64,000 bases of DNA from Eleginops maclovinus. Lineage: Eukaryota > Chordata > Actinopteri > Perciformes > Eleginopidae. This document shows positions 45,201 to 60,100 of this stretch, one piece after another. How positions within the stretch are numbered: position 1 is the first letter of the stretch; the number at the start of each line of letters is the position of its first letter. The notes below the pieces were generated by a model that saw only the letters and a program-made list of their open reading frames with translations, searched no databases and was not told where the DNA came from. Where the stretch lies: the NCBI RefSeq assembly GCF_036324505.1, contig NC_086365.1:5638655-5702654 (forward strand), read 5' to 3'. A program made the translations under genes and the position numbers.

Positions 45201-47108
45201 GATCAAATTTGAAATAAAGAGGAAGAATATCTTTTTTTATTGATGTTCAATGTACTATTAGCATGCATAGCCCCAAGCTTAAATAGGGGTGTGTGCTTCC
45301 TGTGTTTTCTTTAAACTCCTGCTCTAAATGGGAGTCTCCACTCTATTCCTCTCATCTCTGTTCTCATATACCTCACCCTCTGCCTTAGTTTTGGTTTGCT
45401 GATGACTGTAAATTAAGAGGAAACAAACTTCATTTATTTGTTTCTGAAAACAGACAATGCTAAGTAAGGATATTAAAGTTTTTCCTTTTATTTTTGTACG
45501 TATGTGCTGTGCACAGCAGTCTACTGTATTCCTGAGATAATAATAAAAGTTTTTTTTTTAACTGGTTGCTGGCGAAGTGTCATTTTCTCCCTTGGATCAG
45601 TTCACTGTGGTCTAACCCTTATAAGTGGTGGAGTAAGACTCAGATAAAAGAAGAAGAAGAAGAAGAAGAAGATACCCTGAATCGTCCCACAGAGGGGAAA
45701 TTTACAATCTGCATTTGACCCATCCAAGTGTTAGGAGCAGTGGGCTGCCATTATGCACGGCTCCCGGGGAGCAGTGTAGGGAACGGTGCCTTGCTCAGGG
45801 AAACCTCGCTAGCACTTGGTCTTTCGGGGACTTGAACCAGTTCCCAAGCCAATCCCTATGGACATCGCCCCCGCCGCCCACAGAGATATCTTAAGTTGAA
45901 TTAGCACTGTTTAGAAATACTTATGAGTAAATGTACAAACGTTTGGTATCAAAATTAGTTCAAACAGCTCTTATTATGCAGAATGGCCCCCTCTAGAATG
46001 ATATATATTATATAACTGAAATATAATTTTTTATACATTAATGGGTTCATCACTTTTTAGCTGCAGCTGGTAAGAGGGCAGGTTCACTAAATAAAACATA
46101 CACATGATATCTGTCTCTGAAATGTAGAAGTATAGAAGTATACAGAAGTATGTTGTAAAGAAGTAAAGTAATCAACTAGGTTTCATGTTGTATCTATTAA
46201 TTTAACTGTATGCCTTATTTACAGATAGGAAAGATATTGATTTTTCAAGTTTTGTTTAGGTTTTTTTCAGTGCATTGGGAGTTTAATTGCTCAGTTAATA
46301 ATAACTTTCTATTTTTGAGAGAAGCTGTTGAAAACAAGATCAGGAGTATTCAGTATACTGATATAAAGTTTAATGTGTCCCATGCTGACACTACAGCATC
46401 CAAAAATAGTTAAGTCAGTCAAATGTAACTTCCCAGAGTCTGAAAGTAAAACCTGTACTTGTTAAGGGAGTGGCTCTCTCTGCTGGCGGAATAGTGTAAA
46501 TGTTACGGGCAGGTGCGTAAAAGCAGCAAACTTCCCGTATAACTAAACGACCAGTCCATTAAATGAAACGGTTTTGTCGCTTAAAATATAATCCTTCAAT
46601 ACTTTCTAAGTCATCAACAATACTGGGTCTTGCAAAAATTGCATATGTGAATTTGACCAATACACATCTACTAAAATCATATTTTATTCCTTATTTAATA
46701 AAGAGATCATTTTTCTGCATGTATGTCCTTTCTTGTTTTTGTATTATTTCTTGTTTACATGCCCAATTCACCTTGGTTCCAGTCTTAACCAAAAAAAACT
46801 ACTGCCAATGGACAATTATGAAATATTCTTCGAATGAGGTTTAAGGTGGATGAGTCAAGACGTGTCACCAAAAATAAGAGTCCAGTCTGACCAAGAGCAT
46901 CGGGATAAACAGAGGTGGAAGTGGCCCTTCCGCTGCAGCACACCCGCACATCTGCTTTGGGGGCGAGTTTCTTTTTTTTTAACGCAAAGGATGTGAGCAG
47001 GAGTGGCACTCGTTGGGCTTTAAATAGGAACTGTATCCAAACTTTGGGACAACAGAGCATCTGAAAACTTCCAGCAGCTCGCAGTGGAAAGCACCGGTTT
47101 GCTCCAGG
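42286..47108. other. fgf6-fgf23 intergenic region
   Basis: The 4.8 kb between the two FGF genes begins with the fgf6 3' UTR. Its end is unclear, with AATAAA as far away as 45542. A transposon-like repeat lies at 45640-45890. The right end holds the fgf23 promoter and 5' UTR. No further exon was recognised; the open frames at 42779-43246 and 43829-44236 show no family resemblance. Confidence 0.5.
45640..45890. repeat. Interspersed fish repeat with (AAG)n head
   Basis: An AAG array (about 45648-45671) is followed by CCCACAGAGGGGAAATTTAC, GCATTTGACCCATCC, GGTGCCTTGCTCAGGGAAAC and GGGACTTGAACCAGTTCCCA. This wording recurs in many fish genomes and is usually annotated as a LINE or SINE-related 3' end. 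It is non-coding here. Confidence 0.55.
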
Positions 47109-48675
47109 ATGGACGTCAACAGGAGACTGGGGATGAAGGATGCTGTGCTGGCGCTTTTACTCACCGTACTCCAGGGATTTCCGCTCGGGGAAACGGCCCC
47201 GAATCCTTCACCGCTGGTTGGATCTAACTGGGGGAACCCGAGGAGATATGTCCACCTGCAGACATCCACAGAGCTCAACAACTTCTACTTGGAGATCAAA
47301 TTGGATGGCACTGTGCGCAGGACTACAGTGAGGAGCTCATATAGTAAGTCTCCGTGGGTCTATGTTTTTGTAATGAGGCAAAATGAAGTTCTGTCTTTAA
47401 AAGCTCATACTCACTGCCTTTCCATCCTGCAGGTGTGATTTTACTGAGAGCTGAGACCAGAGAGCGCATTGCCATCTTTGGCGTCAAAAGTAGCCGTTAC
47501 CTGTGTATGGATTTGGAGGGTAACCCATTCAGCTCGGTAAGACAAAAGTTACTTCTACTTTTAGTAAAAATGTATCCTCTATACTAAATATTACTTTTTG
47601 GTATTTTTAACCGTTGAGGTTTGATGCATCTTTTTTAACATCTCATCCTATGAGCTTGATTTTACGCACAAACGTACAGCAACTTTAAAACCTTTTACAA
47701 AGTAATCATTTGATACATTTTTGATAATCATTTTCTCTCCGACGTAGCCTATTGTTTGAATTCACTTAATCGATCATATAAACGTTTTGATACATATTTG
47801 GCAACATTGTGAAGGTTTACGCATCGTTTTCAACCCTTCTTGCTATCCAGTTACGCACCTCGTACGCATGGATTTATTCGTTGGATTTATTTTTCCATTA
47901 AGATTTAAAGTAGTCTGCTGAACCAACAGAGAGCGCACTCAATGGATTTGAAAATGATTTCAACCCTAATGATGTTCACCACTTTTATATGCCAAACTCT
48001 TCTATGGTTTTGCCTAAAATATTGTATTAGGCGAATGAATTAGCCTACCTAGTTGTGCAATATAGTACAGTACAGTTAAATAGAGTAGCCAAATTTGGAG
48101 ACGATTTTACTGGTTCAACCTGACAAAACTGTACTTATTACCTAGTAGGCCTATTTGTTAAAAGTCGGATATTCCTTCACTGTAGTTTCATTTTCTCCAT
48201 CTCTCTTTCTGTGTTACAGCCTACCTGCCTCAGGGACGACTGCCTGTTCAACCACAGGCTTCTGGAGAATAACCGGGACGTGTACTACTCCAGCCGGACC
48301 GGCATCCTCTTCAACCTGGAAGGCTCCCGGCAGGTGTTCGCGGCGGGGCAGAACCTCCCGCAGACCTCCCTCTTCCTGCCCAAGAGTAACACGGTGCCGC
48401 TGGAGCGCCTGATGCACCGGGAGAAGAGGAACCAGGTAGTGGACCCCTCCGACCCACACAATGTCTACTTCGGTCAGACCGAGGAGGGTTCGGACTCTCG
48501 GGCAGTTCCGGAGGACGACGCAGATCTAGAGGTCGAGGTAGAGGTTGAAGTGGAAGTTGGAGACGATGGGCGCAACGTGTCCCGGGAGACCCCGCTGGCT
48601 CCATCCACCCACGACCCCTGGAACGTGCACTCGTCCAACCCGGCCAGCCCTCGCAGCACCGGGATCATGGGCTGA
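47109..48675 (+). CDS. fgf23: Fibroblast growth factor 23
   Basis: Three coding exons: 47109-47343, 47433-47536 and 48220-48675 (TGA), joining to 264 residues (human 251). Intron 1 is only 89 bp. FGF23 is an endocrine FGF that acts through FGFR and Klotho to lower phosphate and vitamin D. In fish it is made mainly in the corpuscles of Stannius (family knowledge). An N-terminal hydrophobic signal (DAVLALLLTVLQGFPL) is followed by the FGF core with YVHLQTSTELNNFYLEIKLD, RYLCMDLEGN, CLFNHRLLENNRDVYYS and LFLPKSNTVPLER. The furin-type site REKR (about residues 180-183) corresponds to the human RHTR cleavage site. The C-terminal tail carries a Glu-Val repeat (about 214-226). An alternative start at the second ATG (MKDAV) would shorten the leader. 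Confidence 0.96.
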
Positions 48676-51285
48676 ATTTTGTGGTGACTGACATGGATAT
48701 GTTTACCCAGTTAGACCAAGTTGCAAAACAGTAGATTTGGACTTGCAGCCCCTTTTGCACAACTTGCGTTAAAACTCAATTATTTGAGATCACTGCGGAA
48801 TAACAAGTTAAATCTATAATAAGGTATTTAACAATGATTCATTTTATAAATAATTCGTATTTTGTGCATTCACACAAGCAGGTTTGGTAAAAATATATAT
48901 ATATTTTATTAACTTATTTTGAGCCAAGATCCAAAATCATTACCCATCCACATCCAGTACAGTAAGTTGGCTCTCTCTCTCTGACTGAGCTATAGCTAAG
49001 ATGACAAATGGTCGTAAAAATTGATTTGATTTTTAATAAATACAGTTTGGTGGGCCTGAAGAATGTAAAGATGATGTATTCTAGTGGAGCTTACCTAAAG
49101 CAACCAGTCTTAGAATTTTATAATCACAGTCAGCATGCATTTTTTTAAAGACTATTTTCAATAGGTTTTTACAGCTGGTCTGAGGAACCCTTATTTGGCA
49201 GTGACATGTTATATCAAGACAGAAGCCTATCATAGCCCACCTCTGGATGACCGTGGGACCTGTCTGTGAAACTGGGAAGGCATGATTTTAAATCAAAATA
49301 TATAGATATATACATAAGAGTTTTATTTAGTAGAGTTAATTGTAAGTTTTGCCTTTATTTTACAGTCTTACGTTTACTGAGTTGGATATAGGAGATTTGA
49401 TGTTTGTTTATTTTCAGATTTAAACTTAAATAGTGATTCCAAAAACGTCTTAAACTACAAACAACTACAATACTTGTTGTGTTAATGTTTCTGTATTTGT
49501 ACAATCAAATTCATGACTTGAACGAATCATACAACAGGGTAAAGATGCTTTCACAGAGCAGTAATCTTCAAGAACACCTAAACTCTTGCTGTGTGACTTT
49601 TACAGGTGCTGGGCACCACCGGCAAACACTAAAACCAGTCCCAACGAGTATTTATTTATTTAATTCCATTCCTTTATTGTTATTTATGGTATTTATGAGG
49701 ATGCTTTACAGTTCAAATGTACATACACGAAAACATGGTTTGTCTCTGAATGTATGAGTTGGAGTTGTGGATGGAGTGTTTTGGACAAAATAAACTATAA
49801 AGGAAACATGTTTAGTGTTGTACGTTTTTTAAGCAAATGTATAAGGATGTGATTTTTTTTAAGCTTTAGTGTTCTCATTTGGCAAAAACATGTGCTGTTG
49901 GACAGGAAGTCATGAATGAGTAAGCAGGTTTAACATTGACCCAGTTACTCAGCTGTTCCACTCATTATAGCTGGAAATCCTGCGCGTTCACACCTCTTCC
50001 GCTTAATATGCATACAGGTACATGAGTCAGTTCACTCTAAAAATACTTTGTGCTGCTCTTACTCTCTTTTTAACTTGTTACCCATTAACTAAGATAATAA
50101 AGTGGTTTCTACCCTGTTATCTGGCACTAACTCTATAGCTGGAGGATGTTGAAACTCTTTCAGAATCTGTAATTGATGTTGAAGTTCATCATAGTTCAAA
50201 AGTGACTGCAGTAAAGCCCTAAGGTGACTTTTTGCAATCAAGATGATTGAAAACTGACTAAATCAGCTGTTCAAAGATATGATTGAAGCCACTGGGCATT
50301 TTCTCCCCGCAGTGGTAGAAGATTATCCATCCATTTGTTTTAGTATAAGCAGTAATGTGCTACCACAGAGTGAAAATACTGCATTCAAAAGTTAACTTCA
50401 CAAAAAGTACAAAGGTAAATGTGCTCAATTTGAAGAATGACCGAATTCATATCATTATATTTAATATGATTGAATTAATGGGAGCTCATTTGCTTAACTG
50501 CTAATGTAATTAGAATAAAAGTCACCTATATCAGCTGCAACATTAAAGGGATCTTCACACGATAACATCACAAATTATAATCCTGTAATTAGGATTATAT
50601 GAAATAGGCCATTCTGTAATGCATCAGTTGTTCCTTTATGTTTATTTCAAATCTTTAGTTTTTAGATGTTAGCTTTAGGTATTAGCATAAATAGATTGGA
50701 TTTGGTTTGAAATATTGAGGCCATGACCGACAGCGACGCACAGGCATTCAGCGGGGATCAAAACGGTACTCTAATAATAGAAAGATTAAAAGCAACCCTT
50801 GAACAACCAAGAGTTGGACGGATTTCATTTATTTTAGTTGTGATATGTGCATCCTGTATTATTTATCAGACTTGACAAAGATTCAGGTTTGTCATGTTGT
50901 ATTGCACAAGTGAAATGAGCAGCCGCATCACAAGAGACTCATCACATTTAAAATGCCACACGTACGGAGTGTTCAAATTTACATTACACATTTCTGACTT
51001 TGGTATAACGTGATAAAAGAGGCAATAAAGTTCTTTAAATTAGAATTGAGTACTTAAATCCACACTAGCCTTACTCTGGAGGATGATGGAACAGTTTGAC
51101 AATACAGTACGTGGACACTTACAGTGACCTTTGACTCCAAGTAAAACATTATATATACACATCAATGAGAGAACCTTATTTCTCACTGTGCATTGTATTT
51201 CCCTGTTTTTTGATTGATGATTGTTCCCTTCATAGACTGTGTACATCTGCACACCAACAATACACCAACGGCATACAAAAAACGT
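48676..51285. other. fgf23-tigar intergenic region (convergent)
   Basis: The fgf23 3' UTR probably runs to the AATAAA at 49789-49794, about 1.1 kb after the stop, with an ATTTATTTATTTAA AU-rich motif near 49652. The rest, up to the tigar stop at 51286, contains tigar 3' UTR and no other recognisable gene. TTTATT at about 50827 could be the tigar polyadenylation signal on the minus strand. Confidence 0.5.
49789..49794 (+). promoter_or_regulatory. Probable fgf23 polyadenylation signal
   Basis: AATAAA lies in the context ACAAAATAAACTATAAAGG, about 1.1 kb after the fgf23 stop, and is followed by a TG- and T-rich stretch (TGTTTAGTGTTGTACGTTTT). It is the first canonical hexamer with a good downstream element. 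Confidence 0.5.
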
Positions 51286-54076
<2,791 letters not shown>

Positions 54077-54100
54077 TCTCAACCGTTGCACTTGCTGTTA

Positions 54101-54112
54101 CGTGACGTAAGC
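54101..54112. promoter_or_regulatory. CRE/ATF-like palindrome upstream of tigar
   Basis: ACGTGACGTAAG, about 25 bp upstream of the tigar ATG, contains TGACGT and resembles the CREB/ATF site TGACGTCA, next to a TTACGTGACGTAA near-palindrome. Position and motif only. Confidence 0.4.
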
Positions 54113-54459
54113 AGTTTCTTCGTCTTTGCGTTTATTGACAGTTCGCTTCAGATCCTTTAAGGTGCACACTGCCACCTAGTGTATCAGAGTGTGTGCAATG
54201 AAGGCATTAAACTGTCAGAATGAAGATTGTAAAGAAAGGACGAAAGAAATCATTTATTTGAATATAAATATATATTTTTAAATGACACTGTAGTTCCTAA
54301 TTCTGCCTGTAAACACAACCTACCAACCCTTTATGATTCATGACACATCATTTCGCATTGCAGAGCTATATATAATATTTCTTAATAGCTATATTCATTT
54401 TCCATGGTTTAGCTGTTATTTTAACAGAAAGGCATATTTCACTAAAGGCAGAGCCCAAC

Positions 54460-54461
<2 letters not shown>

Positions 54462-54504
<43 letters not shown>
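54462..54504. repeat. (ATT)n microsatellite
   Basis: About 14 uninterrupted ATT units, between the tigar start and the presumed ccnd2 polyadenylation site. Confidence 0.95.
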
Positions 54505-54534
54505 GCAGATGAGGAAAACAAATAAGCCAGTCAC

Positions 54535-57125
54535 ATGATTTTAGCCAATTTATTGATGAGAAATTGTTGAGGTACACTGTGTGGTTGAACATGGGGACAG
54601 TGGGGGAGGAGTTTGGAAAAACAACCACACAATGATAAAACATTCTTGTGGTTTTAACAGAGACTGAATGGGTACCTCAAGAATAAACAATACTTTTTTT
54701 CTTTCAAATACATGTATAAATTACAGTATATATATTTTGTACTTACATGAAACAACCTATTTTAAAGTACAGGCCTTTATAACTGTTCAGTGGAATCTAG
54801 GGTCAGACATTTTTTTTTATTATTGAAAGAGAAGATGCACTGTTCTTATCAACTTAAACCCGTCAACAAATTCAGAGTGAAAACAACGTTTGAGTTGTAA
54901 AGTTTGATGAGGTAATGCGAGATGGTCTCTCGCTCTATCTGTCCAAATTAACCTGAGGTACACAAACATAACAAAGAAGCAGCAAGAATATGGTAGAGTA
55001 TAAAGATACAAATGAAAACAAAAAAGGATAAAACATGCTAATCAAAAAAGATCGGCAAAAACAAGTACTTCCAGTCCCGCACCAAACTGTGTTACGTTTC
55101 CTCCAGTACACATACAACAGAAAAGCAAAGAAGACTTGTTACATATACACTTAAAATATAGCAGCACACAAGTGAATCACAATAAGGCATCTTTGTGTAA
55201 GACTACAAAAGAAAAGCTTCATAGCAGCAAGAGAATGATGTGTATAATATAGTTTTCTCACTTTGGAATTATCTCTTTCAAATGATACACAAGTCCTTTA
55301 GAAAACATTTTTCAGTTTAAAGCTGCTTTTTTTGGAAAAAAACATTTGGCTTGTTGCACAACAGAACATGCATGAATAGAATTCAGAAACAACCTCCTTT
55401 TCTAAAATGTAAGGGGGAGTTTTTAGCATTTGTGCTCATGGGGAAATTGGTTAAATATCGACAAAACCCTAACACCATTTAAACCCCTACCTTCCCATGT
55501 CACTGTACAACTTCAGTTCAGAGAGAGGTTTACATAAAAAGAGAAAAAGAAAGAATATTTAGGAAACAATGCGTGTAAATCTTTGTAAGAACTATTGGAA
55601 GGTTTGGCTATGAATTAACATAAATTCAAGTAAGGTTAAATAAATGCAAATAATAAAAAAAAAAGAAGTCTACAAGTGACTTGGCTTTTTTTAGTTTATA
55701 CTAATTATAATATAAACTATTACACAGATTATCCAATGTCTACTCACCTGTCGGGGGAGTAGCTTTCAAGACAATGTGCGTTACCCCATGGGAATCCAGC
55801 CCAGAAAAAAAAAAAAAAATAACTTAAAAGGAAAAAAAAAAAAACCCTAACAACTAATTGAACTCTCCTCAACCACCCTCCCCCTACCATACCCAAGGAG
55901 TGTGTCTTTAAAAGTGCATCAATATTTTTCCAAGTCGCCCACTCTCAAAATACGTTAATGGTGAAATTTCTAAAAGGAGAATCTGGAGCAAGACTTATTT
56001 CTCCCCCCCCAAACCAGACATCACCAGGGTTTTTCCACATACTGTGTGTCACTCGTTCAACTGCAGAAACCTGACATAGCTTAAGTTCTTCTCGCCGAGT
56101 CGCCATTATTCATCAATCTAGACTTCTAGCATCCTCTTTCCTTCCACATGCGTTACTTTTCTAAAAAAACTTCCTTCAACCTGCATCCATTTCCTTCTCT
56201 ATAAAACTTTCTAAATCTAACTTTCCTCGAGTAAAATCAGTACGACCTAGCTAAGGTTAAAATCCCCCACAAACCATCTAGTAAACTCTCCAACGTGTAG
56301 GAGCTAGACTAAGAATAACAATGTAGCCTCGCTGAATTAACATACATATAATAACCTACTGTACTGGTCTGGGGATTAGCCAGTGAAATCCTTAATAACT
56401 GACCTCTGTTTTAACCTTTAACAGTAGCCACTGCTCCAGACTCAAAGCCCCTCGTGTCCTTCCTCTGTGAGCAGGCCCAGCCCACTCCCGGCTAGCTATT
56501 CAGCATAAATAGAAAGCAGTGCTACAGGTGCACAGTATGATAGATAGAGAGAGCTCCTCTGATTGGATATCTGCAGTCTAAATGCCATGTACAGTATTAT
56601 CAGCATTTAAAACAAGACTATGGGAGTTTCCCTGCACAGGGGAAGAAAACCCATCATAACTGAAACTGCTCACTATAAGATGATAAAAGACTAACATAAC
56701 TAAATTCTAGGTAGATATGCAATATTTATCATTTATTTTTACTAGGTTGTATCAAAAAAATAAGTATATTGCATATAATTATGCTGTTTTTTTTTTTTCA
56801 AGTATGAAAATATATTCAGGTTTCCATTCTGGGAAACCTAAGGCACTATCAAGTTTTCAAGATTTTCATTTTTTTTTTTTTCTTAAATAGCTTGTTTGGT
56901 TATATATGGCCTGACAAAAGGTGAAAAGCACACCAGGTACAACTGGGGCAGAAAAAGGAGAAAAACTAGGAATTTAATAATTTCTATAAGTTCATTGATC
57001 ATCACACCATCGCTCATGTGGCGCTTTGACGTAGATACTGGCAGATCATGCGTCCCTCGCTCCTGTCAGTTCACCGGTACACAGGCATGAGTGGTGTGAG
57101 TGCGTGTGCGTTTGTCAGGTGGAGT
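54535..57125 (-). other. Probable long 3' UTR of ccnd2
   Basis: About 2.6 kb of AT-rich sequence follows the ccnd2 stop on the minus strand and ends at AATAAA (TTTATT at 54549-54554 on the plus strand). No gene is visible within it. Mammalian CCND2 also has a long, regulated 3' UTR, so this is plausible. It contains several homopolymer A/T runs (near 55806, 56788 and 56871). Confidence 0.5.
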
Positions 57126-60100
57126 TCATAAATTGACGTCGCGAACATCTGTGGGGGTGCTGGACTGGTCTTGCTGCTCCCTGGCCTTGTGGCCTGCTCT
57201 GATGCCGCTCTCCTGCCGGTACTGCTGGCCCTGCTGCAGGCTGGTGGTCAGCACGCGCTCTATTTGCTCCTGGCACGCCCTCAAACAGTCCTAGAACAAA
57301 AACGGTAGGACGTTGTTACACAGACACACACTTTAAAATTACACCTTTACTACTGTTCAGGGTCCAGGCACCTTTTGGTTGACTTTGTGCATTCATTTTG
57401 ACCTTTCTTACCCCACATAAATGATATCCCTGATGTTAAACAAGCTGAGCTACAAGGGTATAAAGCTACCGGGAACCAAAATATTAAAAAACGCAGGTGC
57501 CTATTCACATTTTGTATTTTTACTACCTCCCTAAAAACAAGAGATCAAACTTGTAACCGAATTATAATCACGTTTTTATTCTTATTTCTTATACCTCATG
57601 TTTGCAATTCAGACTGGAATGCAAAACGAAGAGTTTGTAAGTTGTAAGTAAACTTGTTTATTAAAAACCATGTTGAGTGTCTAGTCTACATATGCCTTTG
57701 TAATAAGCTGAAGTTTAAAAAATGCCTTTGAAGACAAAAGTTATGGTACAAGTTAGATATTGTGTGAAAGCCCAAATAATCGCTTTTAACTCCCAGTTTC
57801 TGTCTACATGATTAATAAAGTTACGTTACTTAATAAAACATGCTCCCTGTATTCACCCATTGAAGGGGATTTAATCTGTACACCTGTCTGCAGAAACTGG
57901 CGTGCAAAAGGCTGGTGATGGTGATTTGACGTGTGAGTTGTACAACAGCTTTGGTCACATGCAGGACATACCAGCAGGGAATTATGTGTGTAGAGGTAGG
58001 TGGTCCTGTCTGCATCAGGACCAGAACAATTGGTACCAGCACCCTGCAACACCAACACACTGCAGCAAGTCCTCTCTGACAGGAGACATGCATGCCTGAG
58101 GTACCAATACAGGGGGAATGTGAAGGGGGCACTACCTCTATGGTCTGTCCGGAAACAGACAAGCAGATCTGGTTGCCCCCCTCACCCCCCCCTTTGGGTT
58201 TAAAGCATGGTCAGTCCCATGTGGAGGTCTACAGGAAATGGCTTTGACCTACTGCACCCTGAACCTCTGACATTTGGTGTAAAACAGAATATAGGACAGT
58301 GGGGCCGGATGTTTTTGGACAACTTCTGCAGTGAAAGGGGATCCTCTGTGTCTGCGCCCCTCCGCAGGTCTGAGAGGAAGGAGCATGTGGGAGGTCTGCT
58401 CCCTGAGTCGGCTGCAGGACTCTTTAAAGACTGAACTGAGGCTCGCAAAGAGGCCCGCATTCCTTTGAAATGTACGAATAATTGGAACCCGATGGTCTGC
58501 ATTCAAAGCGCCTGTTGTGACGGCTAGGTTTGCGGGGCCCTCGTCGCCGTGGCAACGTAACCACAAGCCGACAGGCACACCGTGTTGTTCCCGTGGTCCA
58601 TTGGCTGCGGTCTGTTTGGATTTCTAGGCTTCTGATCTGGTTCGCTGGTGTAACAATGACTCACTGTGGCAATGAAAGCACTAACTTGGATGTTAGTACA
58701 GTAGGTTTTTTAAAGATCGTTTGATATGTCAAAATACTTTGTTTATGTCTGCAGTTTCTTTTCCCACCAATTGTAATTTATAAGTTATTAGTCTTTATAT
58801 TCAATCCCTATAGAAATCAGTTGCTGTGGATATGACAGTATTTACAGTACTTTATATGACTTTAATATACAACATATTGACGGCATCACAAACAACCTGA
58901 TATGGTCATTATACATCTTCATCTCAGAAGCTCAAAAGCTAATTGTTATGAAGTAATATAATCCCATTTGCTCCCAGAGTTTCATTCATACAGCACCTGC
59001 CTATCCTTATTATTAATATTTTACACTGATCAGGTGTACAAGGTTGTTATAAATGCAAGTACAGTCTATAAATTACACTGACTTATATTTGACATTGAAG
59101 TCTATGGAGGCCTTTCAACTCCATTAAGTTTCTATAATGCTCACTTGCACATTGACGATTAGTTTTAAAGCTCAATTTCATTCCAAGTGAATCAATAATT
59201 GAATGCATAAGTCAATGACTTTTCAAACATTTATTAGTGTTGTTCTGCGTGTATGCTGACAGATTCATCAGGCCTTTGCTCAGGAACACACTCCTTGACT
59301 TCATTATGAACATATTCCTCCACCAGGAGGGGCAAACATGCAGCTGAAGTGGGAGCCTTGCAGAGAAATTGCATGTGTCTTACCACAAGAATGTGGGCTC
59401 TGAGTTTTAAGAAGACATTCCCACTGCCGCTGCTCTTTATAGCAGCAGTCTGGCTCCACAGCCAAGAACCCAATGCGCTCTCTCTCCATGAAAAGTAAAT
59501 AGCTTCAATGTGCCACTACAAAAAGCATCACTGTAGTTTACTAAAGGGCCTTTATGCTGCTGTCGTGAGATGTTGCAATGATTATTACTAACAATGCATT
59601 GTTGTGGAGCAATGAAAACTTCTGGAAAGTATACATGTCCTCGCTGGTGTACTCACCACCTCTGTGTTGGTGATCTTGGCCAGCAGGTCTGTCAGGTTGT
59701 CTCGACTCAGCCTCGGGTCGCTTTGGGCCAGTTGCAGGCCGCAGACAGCAGCTCCCATGCTGCCGGTGGCAATCATGGAAGGAGGGTTCATGGCAAGGCG
59801 GTCATCTGGAGAGGAAGGAGTATTAATTTAATTAGTCAGACATAAGCTTCAGGCCACAATGACGTACGAATATCATGTTTGTTGCTATGACAAGAACACG
59901 TAATCAGCCCAGAGGAAGTATGAGAGATGTCAAAGAGGTGCAAAGATCTGAATCATCCTCTAAACGCATGTTGCACAGCTGAAGCTGACTTTCCCACAGT
60001 CTGAATTTCATCAGACATAGATGCACAATGTAACCTGTGTGGTGTCCTTCATCAGAATGGAACTGATTGGAAAAGCAGAGCTGGAATCCTCCTACTCAAA

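Larger units (their letters stand above)
54077..54534. other. tigar upstream region
   Basis: This short region lies between the tigar start and the probable 3' end of ccnd2. It should hold the tigar promoter. TTACGTGACGTAAG at about 54099-54112 contains a CRE/ATF-like TGACGTAA. An (ATT)n array lies at 54462-54504. No canonical p53 element was identified by eye. Confidence 0.4.

Noticed and set aside
48311..48604. Minus-strand frames antisense to fgf23 exon 3
   Set aside because: GC-rich antisense shadows of a coding exon.
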